Counted from the stretch's first letter, positions 18,551 to 28,219 are shown. The stretch is 64,000 bases of DNA from Dictyobacter kobayashii (GCF_003967555.1 NZ_BIFS01000001.1:5518001-5582000), one strand, 5' to 3'. The notes: generated by a model from the sequence alone, not told the origin. Numbers and translations: made by a program.

Positions 18551-18579
18551 TTGACTTTGTTGTAAATTTGATGTATACT
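18551..18579 (+). promoter_or_regulatory. Sigma-70-like promoter for the ArsR-family gene
   Basis: TTGACT at 18551-18556 and TATACT at 18574-18579 are separated by exactly 17 bases and lie about 65 bases before the ArsR start. The rest of the 18184-18644 gap shows no gene. Confidence 0.6.
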
Positions 18580-18644
18580 AATTTAGATGTAAACAACTAT
18601 GTAAAGGTAATAATCGATAAATTCCATAGATTGGTTGGAAGTAT

Positions 18645-19198
18645 ATGGCACCCTCAGATTTTCAAGATTGCTTCTGCAATTTTTTAAAGTTACTGGCTGA
18701 TCGAAACCGCCTCAAACTACTGGGCTTGCTTGCTAATCGTGAGCAGAGCGTTGAGGAACTGGCGGCCCAACTGCAGTTGAAGGCGCCCACCGTCTCGCAT
18801 CATCTGGCCCGACTGAAGAAGCCGGCCTGGTGGAGATGCGGCCTGAAGGCAATACCCACCTGTACCGGCTTGATTCTGAGCCAATCCAGACCATGAGCAA
18901 GGGTCTGCTCTCGTCAGAGAAAATGCCTCGCTGGTTGATGATGTCGCGGGTGATGCCTGGAGCGCAAGTGCTGAAGGATTTCTTTGAAGGCTCACAGCTC
19001 CGGGAGATTACCAGCCAGTCGTAAGAAGCATAGTGGTACTGAAATGGTTCGCGACCCAATTTGAGTATGGTGCGCACTATAACCGAAAAGCAGGTCAATG
19101 AGTCATCCAGCGCCACCATGAAGATGCCTCTCGATACGCCGTGATATGATCGGGAGAAGCTGATGCAGCGCGAGCATGGAAATTACTGGCGCGTATAG
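18645..19198 (+). CDS. ArsR-type HTH regulator fused to a DUF2087 domain (frameshifted)
   Basis: The first frame encodes a winged helix, FLKLLADRNRLKLLGLLANREQSVEELAAQLQL..PTVSHHLARLK, which continues in the next frame as EAGLVEMRPEGNTHLYRLD after adding one G at AAGAAGCC. The C-terminal DUF2087-type block is visible in pieces: VLKDFFEGSQLREI, VVLKWFATQFEYGAHYNRK, VIQRHHEDAS and EKLMQREHGNYWRV ending at TAG 19196-19198. At least three further breaks occur there. DUF2087 usually follows an ArsR domain in Firmicutes and Chloroflexota. The real product is probably about 180-185 residues. A TTGACT-17-TATACT promoter lies upstream. Confidence 0.7.
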
Positions 19199-19274
19199 CC
19201 GGTTTAGCTGGACAATGGTGGGCGCTTGCGTTAAGCTATTACTATATAATTTGGAAGGAGCCACTAGATATATT

Positions 19275-19760
19275 ATGGTTGATTGGAGAGCAGATCGTGT
19301 AGGTGCAGCGGAACGCGGTGAAAATCCAATGGTGCTTACACGCATGCGGAGCGGCTTTGCCGTCATTGGCGATACCCAATTTTTGCCTGGATATTGTCTC
19401 TTACTTGCCTCACCAGAGAAGAATCATCTCACAGATCTGACCTATGAGGAGCGCAGCCTCTTTTTGCTCGATATGAGCCTGATTGGTGAGGCCGTCCTGG
19501 CCGTGTGTCAGCCGCAGCGTATCAACTACGAGATTCTTGGCAACAGCCTGCCGATGCTGCATGCCCATGTGTGGCCGCGCTACCAGTGGGAGCCAGAGGA
19601 GCAGCGCCCGAGAACGGCCTGGTCCTATCCGCAAGAACATCGCAACGCCGAAGAGCAGGAGTACAGCGAAGAAAAGCACGGCCTGCTGAAGCGGCGCCTG
19701 ACGGAAGCGCTGCTTGATATTCTCTCGCAGCACGGCTACACGCCTCCGCATAGCAAGTAA
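19275..19760 (+). CDS. HIT-family protein (Ap4A hydrolase-like)
   Basis: This protein of about 161 residues begins MVDWRADRVGAAERGENP and carries the histidine-triad region LPMLHAHVWPRYQW (H-x-H, followed by WPRY in place of the third His), with GYCLLLASPEKNHLTDLT and the MSLIGEAVLAVCQPQRINYEILGN helix-strand block upstream. HIT enzymes hydrolyse nucleotide phosphoanhydride or phosphoramidate bonds. A GGAAGGAG site lies 14 bases before the chosen ATG, longer than usual; the frame is open further upstream. A hairpin at 19810-19853 follows the stop. Confidence 0.72.
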   Translation: MVDWRADRVGAAERGENPMVLTRMRSGFAVIGDTQFLPGYCLLLASPEKNHLTDLTYEERSLFLLDMSLIGEAVLAVCQPQRINYEILGNSLPMLHAHVWPRYQWEPEEQRPRTAWSYPQEHRNAEEQEYSEEKHGLLKRRLTEALLDILSQHGYTPPHSK

Positions 19761-19809
19761 GTAGGCAACGTTTCTATTCATTAAAATAGTTCACTAAAAT
19801 GGATGTATC

Positions 19810-19853
19810 TACAATAGCTCTTGTTCAGCTATAACTAAGCAAGAGCTATTGTA
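19810..19853. terminator. Bidirectional hairpin terminator
   Basis: TACAATAGCTCTTG pairs perfectly with CAAGAGCTATTGTA across a 16-base loop, between the converging HIT-family and PHP genes. Confidence 0.65.
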
Positions 19854-19891
19854 GTATTTGTCAAGGAATGTTTCCTTCACTAGATCAATAC

Positions 19892-20789
19892 TTACTGTAC
19901 GCGAATGCCAACGCGCGCCAGGAGTTGCTGGCTCAGGTGGGCTGGATATTTGATGGGGGCCTGGTCCGTGCTAACTTTCAGCCCATGTGAATCTGAGCCT
20001 GAGCTGACCACCAGGCCATGCTGTTGGGCGTAGGCCAGATAGCTTTCGCGCTGCTCAGGGCTATGCGTTGGGTAGTAGGCCTCAATGCCATCGATTGGAA
20101 TCTCGGCCAGCAGCTGATCCAGCAATGAGGGATCGTAGACAGGATACATGCCCCCGCGCCCGGGATGCGCCAGGACGCAGGTCGCTCCACACTGGTGGGC
20201 CGCCTCAACAACCGTCGCCAGCTCGTTTGTCATCACACGAGGATCATAGGCCTGGATCAACTCATTCGCGACCAGCCCATCATAGATGGAGATGAACCCC
20301 TCTTCGTCCTTCACATAGTCATGTTGCCGCAGCAATTCGAGGATATCGCCAGCATTTTTTTGGCTGGCCGCCGTGATTTTCCAATACTTCCTGCTGCTTT
20401 GTAAAGCGATAGCCTTGCTGTTGCAGCACCGCCAGGAAATTTTGCGCATCCTGAATCTCTCTGTTGCGCACTCGTTGCGCCAGTTCCCCCAGCGTATTAT
20501 GAGCTGGATCAAACCCATAGCAGAGCAGATCCGCCAGCTGCCCGTGCCAGTGGGTACTCATTTCGGCGGCGATCAATATATGCACGCCGCGTGTGGCCGC
20601 GTAGCGCTGCACCTGCGCCGCCGTATCTACACGCTCGTGGTCGGTAATCGCCGCCAGCGCAAACTGCTCCTTCGCCAGATAATCCACCAGCTCCTCTGGG
20701 GTCCAGGAGCCATCGCTATTTGTGGTGTGCATCTGTAGATCGATCGGAGCGTCAGGCGAGAGGGTGAGCCATGGTTTGGGCTGATACAT
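19892..20789 (-). CDS. PHP-domain metal-dependent phosphoesterase (one frame break)
   Basis: The protein opens MYQPKPWLTLSPDAPIDLQMHTTNSDGSWTPEELVDYL, where HTTNSDG is PHP motif 1. It continues with AITDHERVD (motif 2), ILIAAEMS (motif 3), CVLAHPGR (late metal His) and SGSDSHG (final motif), all metal ligands of the PHP phosphoesterase fold. The frame breaks near 20357 at an A7 run; removing one A (A6) restores 298 residues. AAGAAGGGAC lies just before the ATG. The substrate may be a nucleoside 3',5'-bisphosphate, as in the RnaseAM/TrpH branch. ATCCACTGTGGAT upstream may regulate it. Confidence 0.8.
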
Positions 20790-20813
20790 ACTATGTCCCT
20801 TCTTTGAGTTTAC

Positions 20814-20826
20814 ATCCACTGTGGAT
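20814..20826 (-). promoter_or_regulatory. Short palindrome upstream of the PHP gene
   Basis: ATCCAC-T-GTGGAT is a perfect 6-1-6 dyad, 25 bases before the PHP start and followed by a further half-site-like ACATCCATCAC. The remaining 20830-21106 gap shows no gene. Confidence 0.35.
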
Positions 20827-21106
20827 ACATCCATCACAGATATATTAAGGCATATAAAAGCCTGTGTCAAGGGTATTTGGTGAGATCAATGGTTCTTGCT
20901 CATGAACACAAGGGCTTGAAACATAATGCAACGCCGTTACAGCTTCTTGCTTGACAATATTCATCCTCCTGATTGTAGCGCGAGTGAGTATGTTCACATT
21001 GTGGTGGAGATGTGGATCATAGCAGATGTGGTTATCTGATGATAGGCTTATTTTATATTCAATGTATATTACTTATGGATTTGAGTGTATAAAAAGGAAA
21101 TTTATT

Positions 21107-21938
21107 ATGAATGCTGATCCATATGCTAACTATAATGCTTTCTCGCAGCCGCCAGTGAGCCGCAGCGAATCTTTGTTTTATGTTTCCTTTTATTGTGCTT
21201 ACGACCTGTTTATGGCCCACACCAGCCAATTTCGCTCGGCATAAGGATCAGGCAACGTGGGGAACGGTGTGCGGGTTGCTGGGCCTTTTTAGCGTTTATG
21301 ACTGCTTGGTGCGCCTACCTGTGGGACGAGTGGCCACCTTAAATTCTGGTATCCAGAATTTAAATGTGCCGACGCTAACTCCTCATCCCCTTGAGAGGGG
21401 ACTTGTGATTACGCTGACATTGGGAGTGCCCTTACTGATTATTGCTCTGGCTGGAGCCGCGCACATTCTTGCGCATATGCAGAAAGGCCAGGGAAGATAT
21501 TGCGTACAACTGTACAGCGTGCTGGTCATTGAAACTCCGCTGTTAATCATGTTGTTTGGTAGTATGCTGTTTCTGTCCCTGGCTCCAACGTTGGGGGGCG
21601 TGGCGCGCATACCGCTGGCTATCGTCGCTATTCTCCTATTCCTGTACAGCGTGCTACTTCTGGTGCCTTCATTGATGGGCGTGCAGCAGCTGAGTGTTAA
21701 AGACGCCATCATCTGTGTGTTCCTGATCCTGATTGTTGTCCTGTTCATTTTTATGTTATCTGACAATTTTGACAGCAACAATGCTCATGGAGGTGGAAGT
21801 AGTAGTAGCAATTACAAAAGGTCGAAGAGCCGGAAGGCACGCTTCTGTACCCAGTGTGGCTTCTCACTAGAAGTGTACGACCGACTCCACAACGCGCTCA
21901 CGCAATCCTGTCCCAGATGTGGCAAGCCCCTTATCTGA
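21107..21938 (+). CDS. Multi-pass membrane protein with C-terminal zinc ribbon (one frame break)
   Basis: The start MNADPYANYNAFSQPPVSRSESLF (AAGGAA before the ATG) continues in the next frame as MFPFIVLTTCLWPTPANFARHKDQ. Removing one T from the TTTT run near 21176-21180 joins them into 276 residues. Five hydrophobic segments follow (for example ITLTLGVPLLIIALAGAAHILA and AIICVFLILIVVLFIFML), then a Ser/Gly linker and a cytosolic C4 zinc ribbon CTQCGFSLEVYDRLHNALTQSCPRCGKPLI. The function is not recognised. The ribbon suggests binding of protein or nucleic acid at the membrane. Confidence 0.65.
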
Positions 21939-21961
21939 TAGAAACAGGTTTGAGCGGCATG

Positions 21962-22421
21962 TTATCGCGTCAGGGAATTGATTGTGTCGATGTGTTCCTG
22001 GCAATGTTCAATGGCGCCGGCGGTTCGTTCGTAGATGTATTCGCCTCGTTGGAAGAACTTGTCGTCGAGGGTCCTGAGCAGTTCGACGTTGTGCGGTACG
22101 CCTGGCCAAAATGCCACATATCGTAGCCAGCGATTGATCGCCAATCATCGTGACAATCATGGTGTTGATCGCATCATTCATGACGGCCCGGCGCTCTTCA
22201 TCTGGCTCTTCGAGTGGGGCCATGCCTGCCACGATGCGAGGAATACGCACGGTGGCCATAACTTCCCAGCCGGCCATGTGGGCAATGACCTCACGTGGAC
22301 CCCAGGCGCTCTGTTTGGAGGTAATGCCGCGTTGTGCGGCCTCCGTGGCTATTTCGATGGTTCGCTCGTTGGCCGCTGCGAATTCCTGGATGAGTTGTTC
22401 TTTTGAGAGCGTTGTTGACAT
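21962..22421 (-). CDS. DinB/ClbS-like four-helix-bundle protein (one frame break)
   Basis: The start MSTTLSKEQLIQEFAAANERTIEIATEAAQ sits behind AGGAGGACACT and is followed by WGPREVIAHMAGWEVMATVRIPRIV, the His-containing helix typical of DinB/maleylpyruvate-isomerase-like bundles. The last helix, LLRTLDDKFFQRGEYIYERTAGAIEHCQEHIDTI, is in another frame; the break is near 22095-22105. The total is about 153 residues after correction. The His residues in helices 2 and 4 could bind a metal. Members act in thiol-dependent detoxification or DNA-damage resistance, but no specific role can be assigned here. Confidence 0.6.
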
Positions 22422-22653
22422 AGTGTCCTCCTCTGCTGTATGCATCTCCAGTCACAAGCCTTTCCTCCCGTGGAAGAATAGCATTTTTCCAGTATACAGC
22501 CTCTTGCGGTCAGAATAGGTCCTGATTGTGGCAGATCTGGCCTGGCAGGATAAAAAAGTCTGTTCAAGGTAAATCTATTTCTTGTGCCGGCTCTTGTAAA
22601 CTGGTAAAAACGAGTGCATGAAGCAGCAGAGGAGAAACATGTCACCTGTGCGC

Positions 22654-22935
22654 TCAACTCTCATGCGCGGTCACTAGCTCCACCGGCTCTTCAACTTTAG
22701 CGGACGTCTCGATCCGTACTTTCATGAACTTCTTGAGGCCGAAGGCGCGCAAAGATCCCTGCAGCAGGGCAGGCAGTTCGGGTAGCACATCTGCCGCGTC
22801 AAGGATGGTCGGCTCAGTGACATTGTAGACAACCTGATCCTTTGTGATTGTACAGCGGCCCGCTGCCATCACATTGAGGCACCAATCGTATTTACTCCAT
22901 AGGGAGTGAATGACAATCCACGAACTTTTGCGCAA
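22654..22935 (-). pseudogene. Deazaflavin-dependent nitroreductase-family fragment (C-terminal half)
   Basis: The stretch SKYDWCLNVMAAGRCTITKDQVVYNVTEPTILDAADVLPELPALLQGSLRAFGLKKFMKVR corresponds to the second half of a Ddn-like subfamily in which DWxxNVxAAGxCT is the cofactor region. The N-terminal half is not visible upstream in any frame between 22936 and 23130. The piece therefore looks 5'-truncated, even though ATG codons occur in it. Nothing else is evident in 22940-23300 apart from a REP-like unit at about 23302-23330. Confidence 0.55.
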
Positions 22936-23301
22936 ATCAGCCCACCGCGTCTGACACCTCCCTGCGCCCTCATGTCACATCGCATGGACTATACGGCGTC
23001 CAGCAAGCTTAAGGCGCGAGATGGTGTAGGTTTGTTGAAGGCCGCATTTGTCTATCACCCATTCCGTTGCTCCTGATGATAGAAATTACTGCTAGCATAA
23101 GCACAAAGCGTATCCGGCCAGCCAATTTCTCTTCCTGGCAACGCGCTGGTGGGTCATATTAGATTTACTCATAGCTGTATCTTCCTTTCCCATACAGGCT
23201 CAATGTATGCACCATTTTCCTCTTCAAGTATGCACCATAGACCACACAGAGCTATCACAATTGCGGGCATCTTTTCACAGATCTTACTTGAAACACAAAA
23301 G

Positions 23302-23332
23302 GTAGGTGTGGGCAAGCCTGCCCGCACGTACT
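23302..23332 (-). repeat. REP-like unit, diverged copy 4
   Basis: GTGGGCAAGCCTGCCCGCACGTACT keeps the hairpin (GGGCA..TGCCC) and the common CCCGCACGTAC end of the dispersed unit. Confidence 0.55.
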
Positions 23333-23789
23333 CAGGATCGGTTGGTGCGGCGGGCCAGAGCTTCGCCAGCCGGTCGGTTGGTGATGAAGTTCCACAGGAG
23401 GGAGTTGAGGGCGGTGAGGGAGGTGTCAGGTGGGACACTCTGCAGGATAGTCTGGTACATGGCTTCTTCGACGGCCCGGATCTGGTCGGCTTTCTGCTGG
23501 CCGCTCTCGCTGAGTGTGAGCGTGATCATGCGGCGATTGGTGGGAGATGTGACGCGCTCGATCAGGCCCGCTTCGACCATGCCGTTGACCAGGCGGCTGG
23601 GGCTACCCACTTCACAAACAAGTAGCTCACCCAGCGCGATCAATGACAGCGGCTGATAGTCTTGCAGCACGCGCAGGACTTCGGCCTGAAGGGAGTAAAC
23701 ATCCAGGGGCGCAAATCTTCGGCCAGCATGCGATTCCCTTCGCGCTGTGCCGCCAGGATAAGGTAACGGAGCTCTTCAACAGGTTTCAT
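23332..23789 (-). CDS. MarR-family transcriptional regulator (one frame break)
   Basis: From MKPVEELRYLILAAQREGNRMLAEDLRP the sequence continues as LDVYSLQAEVLRVLQDYQPLSLIALGELLVCEVGSPSRLVNGMVEAGLIERVTSPTNRRMITLTLSESG, a complete MarR winged helix with the DxR-type wing (TNRRMITLTL). The frame breaks at CGCCCCTGG near 23710; a fifth C gives 152 residues, the normal size. Its ATG overlaps the stop of an upstream metallo-hydrolase remnant (ATGA), so the two were one operon. MarR proteins respond to phenolic or oxidative signals. Confidence 0.8.
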
Positions 23790-24064
23790 TGGTTTCTCTC
23801 TTCTTCTTCATCATGATGTGGGGTGGTGGACGCAACTACCTCGCGCTGTGCCAGGCGTCTCGCGGACTCTGGATCATGGCCTGGCAGGTAAACAGTGGGT
23901 GTGCTCAGCAATTGCTGCTGGATGCGCCGTATCGTTTGCCGCGACACTGCTTCGTTGCTGCTTACCCCATCCACTATACCATCCAGAAGCAACTGTTGAG
24001 TATAAGAGGCAGCAACGGCTCGGTTCAGAGGTGGTTGATTGAGGAAAAGCCAATGGGTTGCGCG
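23786..24064 (-). pseudogene. Metallo-beta-lactamase-fold hydrolase, C-terminal remnant
   Basis: The stretch QQLLSTPTVYLPGHDPESARRLAQREVV matches the end of AHL-lactonase-like MBL-fold hydrolases, in which the GHD motif supplies a late metal ligand. The HxHxDH motif and the first two domains are missing, and no start codon fits. The stop overlaps the start of the MarR gene by 4 bases, so an intact MBL-MarR operon probably existed and lost its 5' part. Confidence 0.5.
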
Positions 24065-24149
24065 CTTAATAGCGAGCAGAGATAGTAATGAGATGCGACC
24101 TGCCCATCAAATGGCAGGCCGCATCTCATTCTTTACGGTGATGGTTTCT

Positions 24150-24554
24150 TTAGTTTTGGGATTTGCCGCCCAGGGGAAAGCGCTCCCAGGGATTCTCGTT
24201 GGCCGTAATCTGGTATCCATCGGGGTCCGCAAAGATAAAGGTACGCCCGAATGGACCATCAAATGGGGGCGTGATGATAGTGATGCCGGCTGTTGCCAAC
24301 TTTTCGTGCAACGCATTGACATGATCGCAGTCGATCCAGAGCGTCATCCCCCAGCCCGGCCGCGGTGCTTCATCCAGGTTCGCCGTCGCTTCTCTGAGCG
24401 CAAAAGGGATCGTACTAGAATCGAAGAGCACAAAATTGGGCGCATTGAAGCTTTGATCGATAGTGAAGCCCAACATCTCTGTATAGAATGCACGGGAGGC
24501 GGAAAGGTTGCGCACCTGTAGACTGATAAAGTCGGGTCCAAGAAGTTTTGCCAT
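24150..24554 (-). CDS. VOC-family (glyoxalase/bleomycin-resistance fold) protein
   Basis: The 134-residue protein MAKLLGPDFISLQVRNLSASRAFYTEMLGF has the paired beta-alpha-beta VOC modules: the first strand with FISLQV, then LWIDCDHVNALHEKLATAGITIITPPFDGPFGRTFIFADPDGYQIT. FxDPDGxxI is the common late motif, although its usual metal Glu is replaced by Thr at this position. The family covers lyases, dioxygenases and antibiotic-binding proteins; no substrate can be named. Start chosen at the second ATG because AAAGG abuts the first one. Confidence 0.75.
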   Translation of the reverse strand: MAKLLGPDFISLQVRNLSASRAFYTEMLGFTIDQSFNAPNFVLFDSSTIPFALREATANLDEAPRPGWGMTLWIDCDHVNALHEKLATAGITIITPPFDGPFGRTFIFADPDGYQITANENPWERFPLGGKSQN

Positions 24555-24770
24555 CGGTGATTCCATCCTTTCAAATCAAAAACGAGAAACTGCCGCATCA
24601 GGAGTACTTGATTTCTTTCATACCAGTAGTCTAACCGACGTGAGTGACACCATTATGTCAGCAGCGCCCCGGCTTTTTATAGAGAATGCGATATAGCTTT
24701 CGATAATGAAATAAATGAAGATGGCGGTTCCCAAAGCACGATCTGGACATATGAAATGCGCCAATAAACA

Positions 24771-25240
24771 CGATATGTACGTGCGGGGCCTGTCCCAATA
24801 CCGTTAAGATAAGAAAAGCTCAAACATGGTGATTGCTATCGGACGACAAGCCCCTTCCCTTTCCCATACGACCAGGCAACAAGAAAAGCGATGTCATAGG
24901 TTCGGGCCTCAGCGCCCGATTGCCGCCCGGTAGGGCGGCCCGGTCTCCTCGCCGCTCGGTCTCTCGTCACCGATATCTCGACCCACGCGGTGCCCAAACC
25001 CATGGTCCGTGTTTGGGCACCGCGTGAAGGAAGGCAAATACCGCTGGGTGCTTGAGTGCTGAGATACCGGCCGCCCTACCGGGGCGGCAATCGGGCGCTG
25101 AGGCCCGAACCTATGAGTATCGTCTTTCTTGTCGCTTTTTCGTCCAGGAAGGGAAAAGGGGGAGCAAGCTCCAATCTCATGTTTGAGCTCAAATTCTTCG
25201 TATCTCAACGGTATTGGGGATTTACACCGCACGTACTTTT
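24771..25240. repeat. Nested ~470-bp inverted-repeat element, copy A
   Basis: Four concentric arm pairs are visible. The outer pair is the REP unit GTACGTGCGGGG (24778) against CCGCACGTAC (25228). The second is CAATACCGTTAAGAT (24796) against ATCTCAACGGTATTGGGG (25203). The third is GGTTCGGGCCTCAGCGCCCG (24899) against CGGGCGCTGAGGCCCGAACC (25092). The fourth is ACGCGGTGCCCAAAC (24984) against GTTTGGGCACCGCGTG (25011). No coding sequence lies inside. A second copy is at 37220-37710, on the same strand order and with a similar centre. Confidence 0.8.
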
Positions 25241-25284
25241 CTTGTCTATTGCTGCTTTTTGTGCCCCAGGTAAATGCCTGGGGA

Positions 25285-26076
25285 CTAGGCTTGCAGGTAG
25301 CCGCCGTCCACTACGATTACGCTGCCGGTCATGTAGTTTGACATGTCACTGGCGAGGAAGAGGGCGACCTTGGCGATGTCGTCGGGGACACCCATGCGGC
25401 GCAGGGGAATCCTGGCGGTGAATGCCTTCAGGATCTCTTCGGAGGTCGTGGGGCTGCTGGCGCCGGGCGTTTGGATGCCGCCAGGGGCGATGGCGTTGAT
25501 CAGGATGTTCTGCGGGCCAAATTCCAGGGCCAGCGATTTTGTCATCATCACCACTCCGCCTTTTGAGGAGTCGTAATGGACCAGCATCCCGCTGGGGTGC
25601 AAGGCATCGATGGATGCGATGTTAATGATCTTGCCGCCGTGGCCTTCGTTGACCATTTCTCGGGCCGCCGCCTGGGTGGTGAAGAACAGGCCTTTGAGGT
25701 TAATATCCATAACCCGGTCCCATAGTTTCTCGGTTACTTCCAGTGCGGGCGAGAATGGGAATATGCCGGCGTTGTTGACAAGGATGTCCAGGCGTCCAAA
25801 TGCACTGACAGCTGCTTCAACTGCTCGTTTCGCGTCCTCTACCTTGGCGGCATCCGCTGCGATGGCCGTGGCCGTGCCACCGGCATGTTGAATTTGTGCG
25901 ACCGTTGCCTGTGCCATTTCCAGGTTGATGTCTGTGATCACCACTGCCGCACCCGCCTCTGCCAGGCGGAACGCGATGCCCTGGCCAATCCCCATCGCTC
26001 CTCCGGTTACCATGGCGACTTTTCCGCTGAGATCGAACAGGTCTGCAATAAGACCCTGATGTTGCTGATATGTCAT
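25285..26076 (-). CDS. SDR-family NAD(P)-dependent oxidoreductase
   Basis: This is a classical short-chain dehydrogenase of 263 residues: cofactor motif TGGAMGIGQG near 23-32, NNAG in DILVNNAGIF, catalytic Ser in NIASIDA, and the Tyr-Lys pair in YDSSKGG, ending with the usual GSVIVVDGGY. The Asp in VITDIN after strand 2 favours NAD(H). The substrate is unknown. The ATG at 26076 is chosen for its AGAAGG site. It lies on the same strand and downstream of the hydrolase and TetR genes and may share their transcript. Confidence 0.87.
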   Translation of the reverse strand: MTYQQHQGLIADLFDLSGKVAMVTGGAMGIGQGIAFRLAEAGAAVVITDINLEMAQATVAQIQHAGGTATAIAADAAKVEDAKRAVEAAVSAFGRLDILVNNAGIFPFSPALEVTEKLWDRVMDINLKGLFFTTQAAAREMVNEGHGGKIINIASIDALHPSGMLVHYDSSKGGVVMMTKSLALEFGPQNILINAIAPGGIQTPGASSPTTSEEILKAFTARIPLRRMGVPDDIAKVALFLASDMSNYMTGSVIVVDGGYLQA

Positions 26077-26307
26077 GTCGTTATACCTTCTTTCCTTAGA
26101 AGAATAGAAGAACGAGCACGCACTTCGTGTTGTATTCTCCACTCCATATTATTGCAGAGCGCCAGCACAACCGGCTCACAAAAAGCATTATTCCAATCAC
26201 AGAACACCAGCGTGTTTAAGACATCTATTTCGCCTGTCGGGAGGCCGATCCGGGTGGCCGCGCCGCGTGCAGAGGTTTATGCGCGAGCGTCAGGCTGCTT
26301 GCTTGCT

Positions 26308-27139
26308 CTATTCAGCGCCAAGCACCTCGTGCAACTGCCGGGCGAAGATTCCTGGGTGCGTGGCGTAGCCTGCATGGCGACCGGGAAACTCCACCAGGGC
26401 CGTCCCGAGCAGATCCGCCACGGTCGCGGCACTCCGATATGTGTTATCCTCGCGGCCAGAGCCGCCGCGAGCACGATGCGAGCCAGGGTCGAGGCCTCCG
26501 CCAGCGCGGTGAAATCAAACTGGTAGCGGTCAAACATAGGGAATTCCTGCTCAAACAGAAACTCGATATTCTTTATATTCTGTTCCCTGTTCTCAATGGT
26601 CCGTCGTGGTAGCTCGACACCTGCCTCCCGATTGTCGAGGCGGAAATCATGCCGGGCCGCCAGCTTTTGGAAGGTCACGGTTGGCCCTGCGCGGTGATAG
26701 GACTCGCGCAGAGAAGCAAGCTCCTGGATAGGATCGGCTTCAGGTAGCAGGTGGGTGGGCGGCTCATGGGCGATCAGCGTATAGATCTGTTCGGGATGGC
26801 GCGCGACCAGATCGAGTCCGATGACGGCACCGCCACCGCTGCCAAACACGTACGCTGGCTCATAGTCGGTCCCCAACTCTTTAAGCAGACGATGGGCATC
26901 ATCGCTGTGTGTCTCGACCCATTGCTCGTGTTGCGGCTCATCGAGCGTGCTGCGCGAGAGTCCCCGGCGATCATAGGTGACGACGGTGTACTGGTTGGCG
27001 AGCAGGTTGACGATGCCGTCGAAAGCATCGCTTGAACCACCTGCGCCGTGGATCAAAAGCAGGAGAGGCCCGACCCGCATACCTCATAGTAGAGGCACGC
27101 TCCAGGCACATGTAACATGTTGCTTTGCTTGTTATCCAT
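26308..27139 (-). CDS. Alpha/beta hydrolase (two frame breaks)
   Basis: Reconstructed from three frames: MDNKQSNMLHVPGACLYYEV then GPLLLLIHGAGGSSDAFDGIVNLLANQYTVVTYDRRGLSRS (oxyanion HGxGG), VFGSGGGAVIGLDLVARHPEQIYTLIAHEPP (nucleophile elbow GSGGG, with Gly before the usual Ser position shifted), and the tail VADLLGTALVEFPGRHAGYATHPGIFARQLHEVL. One extra G near 27070 (GGG to GGGG) and one near 26452 (GG to GGG) give 277 residues. The catalytic Ser position in GSGGG should be checked. AGAAGG precedes the ATG. It follows the TetR gene by 52 bases and is probably its target. Confidence 0.78.
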
Positions 27140-27191
27140 CAAAAAAGATCCTTCTTCATTGCACTTGAGCCGTAGTGTTTGGGAAAATATG

Positions 27192-27872
27192 CTAGCAAGG
27201 TTGCGTGATGAGTGCATAGGTGGAACAGGATGCGCCAAAATGATGAGCATCAGGAGCCCGTGACCCCTCAGTTTTAGGGACTAGCAGCATACGCAGGAGG
27301 ATATCAGCGTCCGGGCAAGACCGGGTGAACTGTTCCTGGTTGCGTAACGATAACCTGCTCAATCCCACCACGCAGGCAACCATGGCGATTACCAGTTGAT
27401 CTGGATCGCCAGTGGCAACCTCACCTGTGGCCTGGCCCTCTACGATCAACTGCCTCAGCACATCGTAAAAAGCCTGGCCCTGCCGCTGTATATGTTCATG
27501 CAGGTTGGCAGGGGTCGTCTCGTCACTTTGTATCTGGTCCATAAGTTGATAGATGTCGGGGTGTTCGCGCCTGGATTCTACTACCCTGCTCACCAGCAAG
27601 GTAATGCGCTCCCCGGGCGTCCCTGGCATGGCAAGAACGTGCTGCAAGCCAGCTGTACTGGCCTGTAGTACCTGCTGGCTCAGTGCCTGAAAGAGCGCGT
27701 CTTTGCTGGCAAAGTAGTGATAGGCCAGCCCCTGGCTGATCGAGGCTTCGGCGGCTACTTCACCCATGGTTGCGTCCATGCCTTTGCGCGCAAAGACCTT
27801 TCTGGCCGCATCCAGGATCTTCTCACGTTGCGCTTCGCGCAGACGCTGGTTGGCCGCTTCTGTTCGTGGCAT
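27192..27872 (-). CDS. TetR-family regulator
   Basis: The 226-residue protein has a standard TetR DNA-binding domain, REKILDAARKVFARKGMDATMGEVAAEASISQGLAYHYFASKDALFQAL (about residues 15-63), and a ligand domain of the C-terminal acyl/aromatic type. The start follows AAGAAGG with a 7-base spacer. A perfect 25-bp palindrome lies 21 bases upstream (27893-27917), so it almost certainly represses itself and the hydrolase, and perhaps the SDR gene downstream. Confidence 0.87.
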   Translation of the reverse strand: MPRTEAANQRLREAQREKILDAARKVFARKGMDATMGEVAAEASISQGLAYHYFASKDALFQALSQQVLQASTAGLQHVLAMPGTPGERITLLVSRVVESRREHPDIYQLMDQIQSDETTPANLHEHIQRQGQAFYDVLRQLIVEGQATGEVATGDPDQLVIAMVACVVGLSRLSLRNQEQFTRSCPDADILLRMLLVPKTEGSRAPDAHHFGASCSTYALITQPC

Positions 27873-27892
27873 GTCTTTACCTTCTTTTTTTA

Positions 27893-27917
27893 TTTTGATT
27901 GAACTGTTCAATCAAAA
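27893..27917 (-). promoter_or_regulatory. 25-bp TetR operator palindrome
   Basis: TTTTGATTGAAC-T-GTTCAATCAAAA is a perfect 12-1-12 inverted repeat just upstream of the TetR start. Its core TTGAAC/GTTCAA and length fit the operator of a TetR dimer pair. The rest of the gap to 28220 has no gene. Confidence 0.7.
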
Positions 27918-28219
27918 TTATACCTGCCTGAACCATTGGAGTCAAGTATGTAGCGGCGAGTTTGAGCTGGCACCCAATGTTCTCCACGAAGAAGAAATGC
28001 TATTGAGCCTGGTTACAATCTTAATTTAAGGTGATAGAATCTAAAGTATAGATTTACTGGAAACACCCATATGAAATGAGTGCACACAGGCCTCATCCTT
28101 CGAGGAAGCAGGAGGCTTTGATGGGCCTTCATTATCCCCAAAAAAATGAAGGTGCCTCGTGATGCATGCCTGATGAAAGTATTATTTTCCCGGATGGGAT
28201 ATAGCGGGGAAGGAATGAC

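Noticed and set aside
24771..25240. CRISPR array or tandem repeat
   Set aside because: The repeats are inverted and concentric, not regularly spaced direct repeats; no array was seen anywhere in the window.
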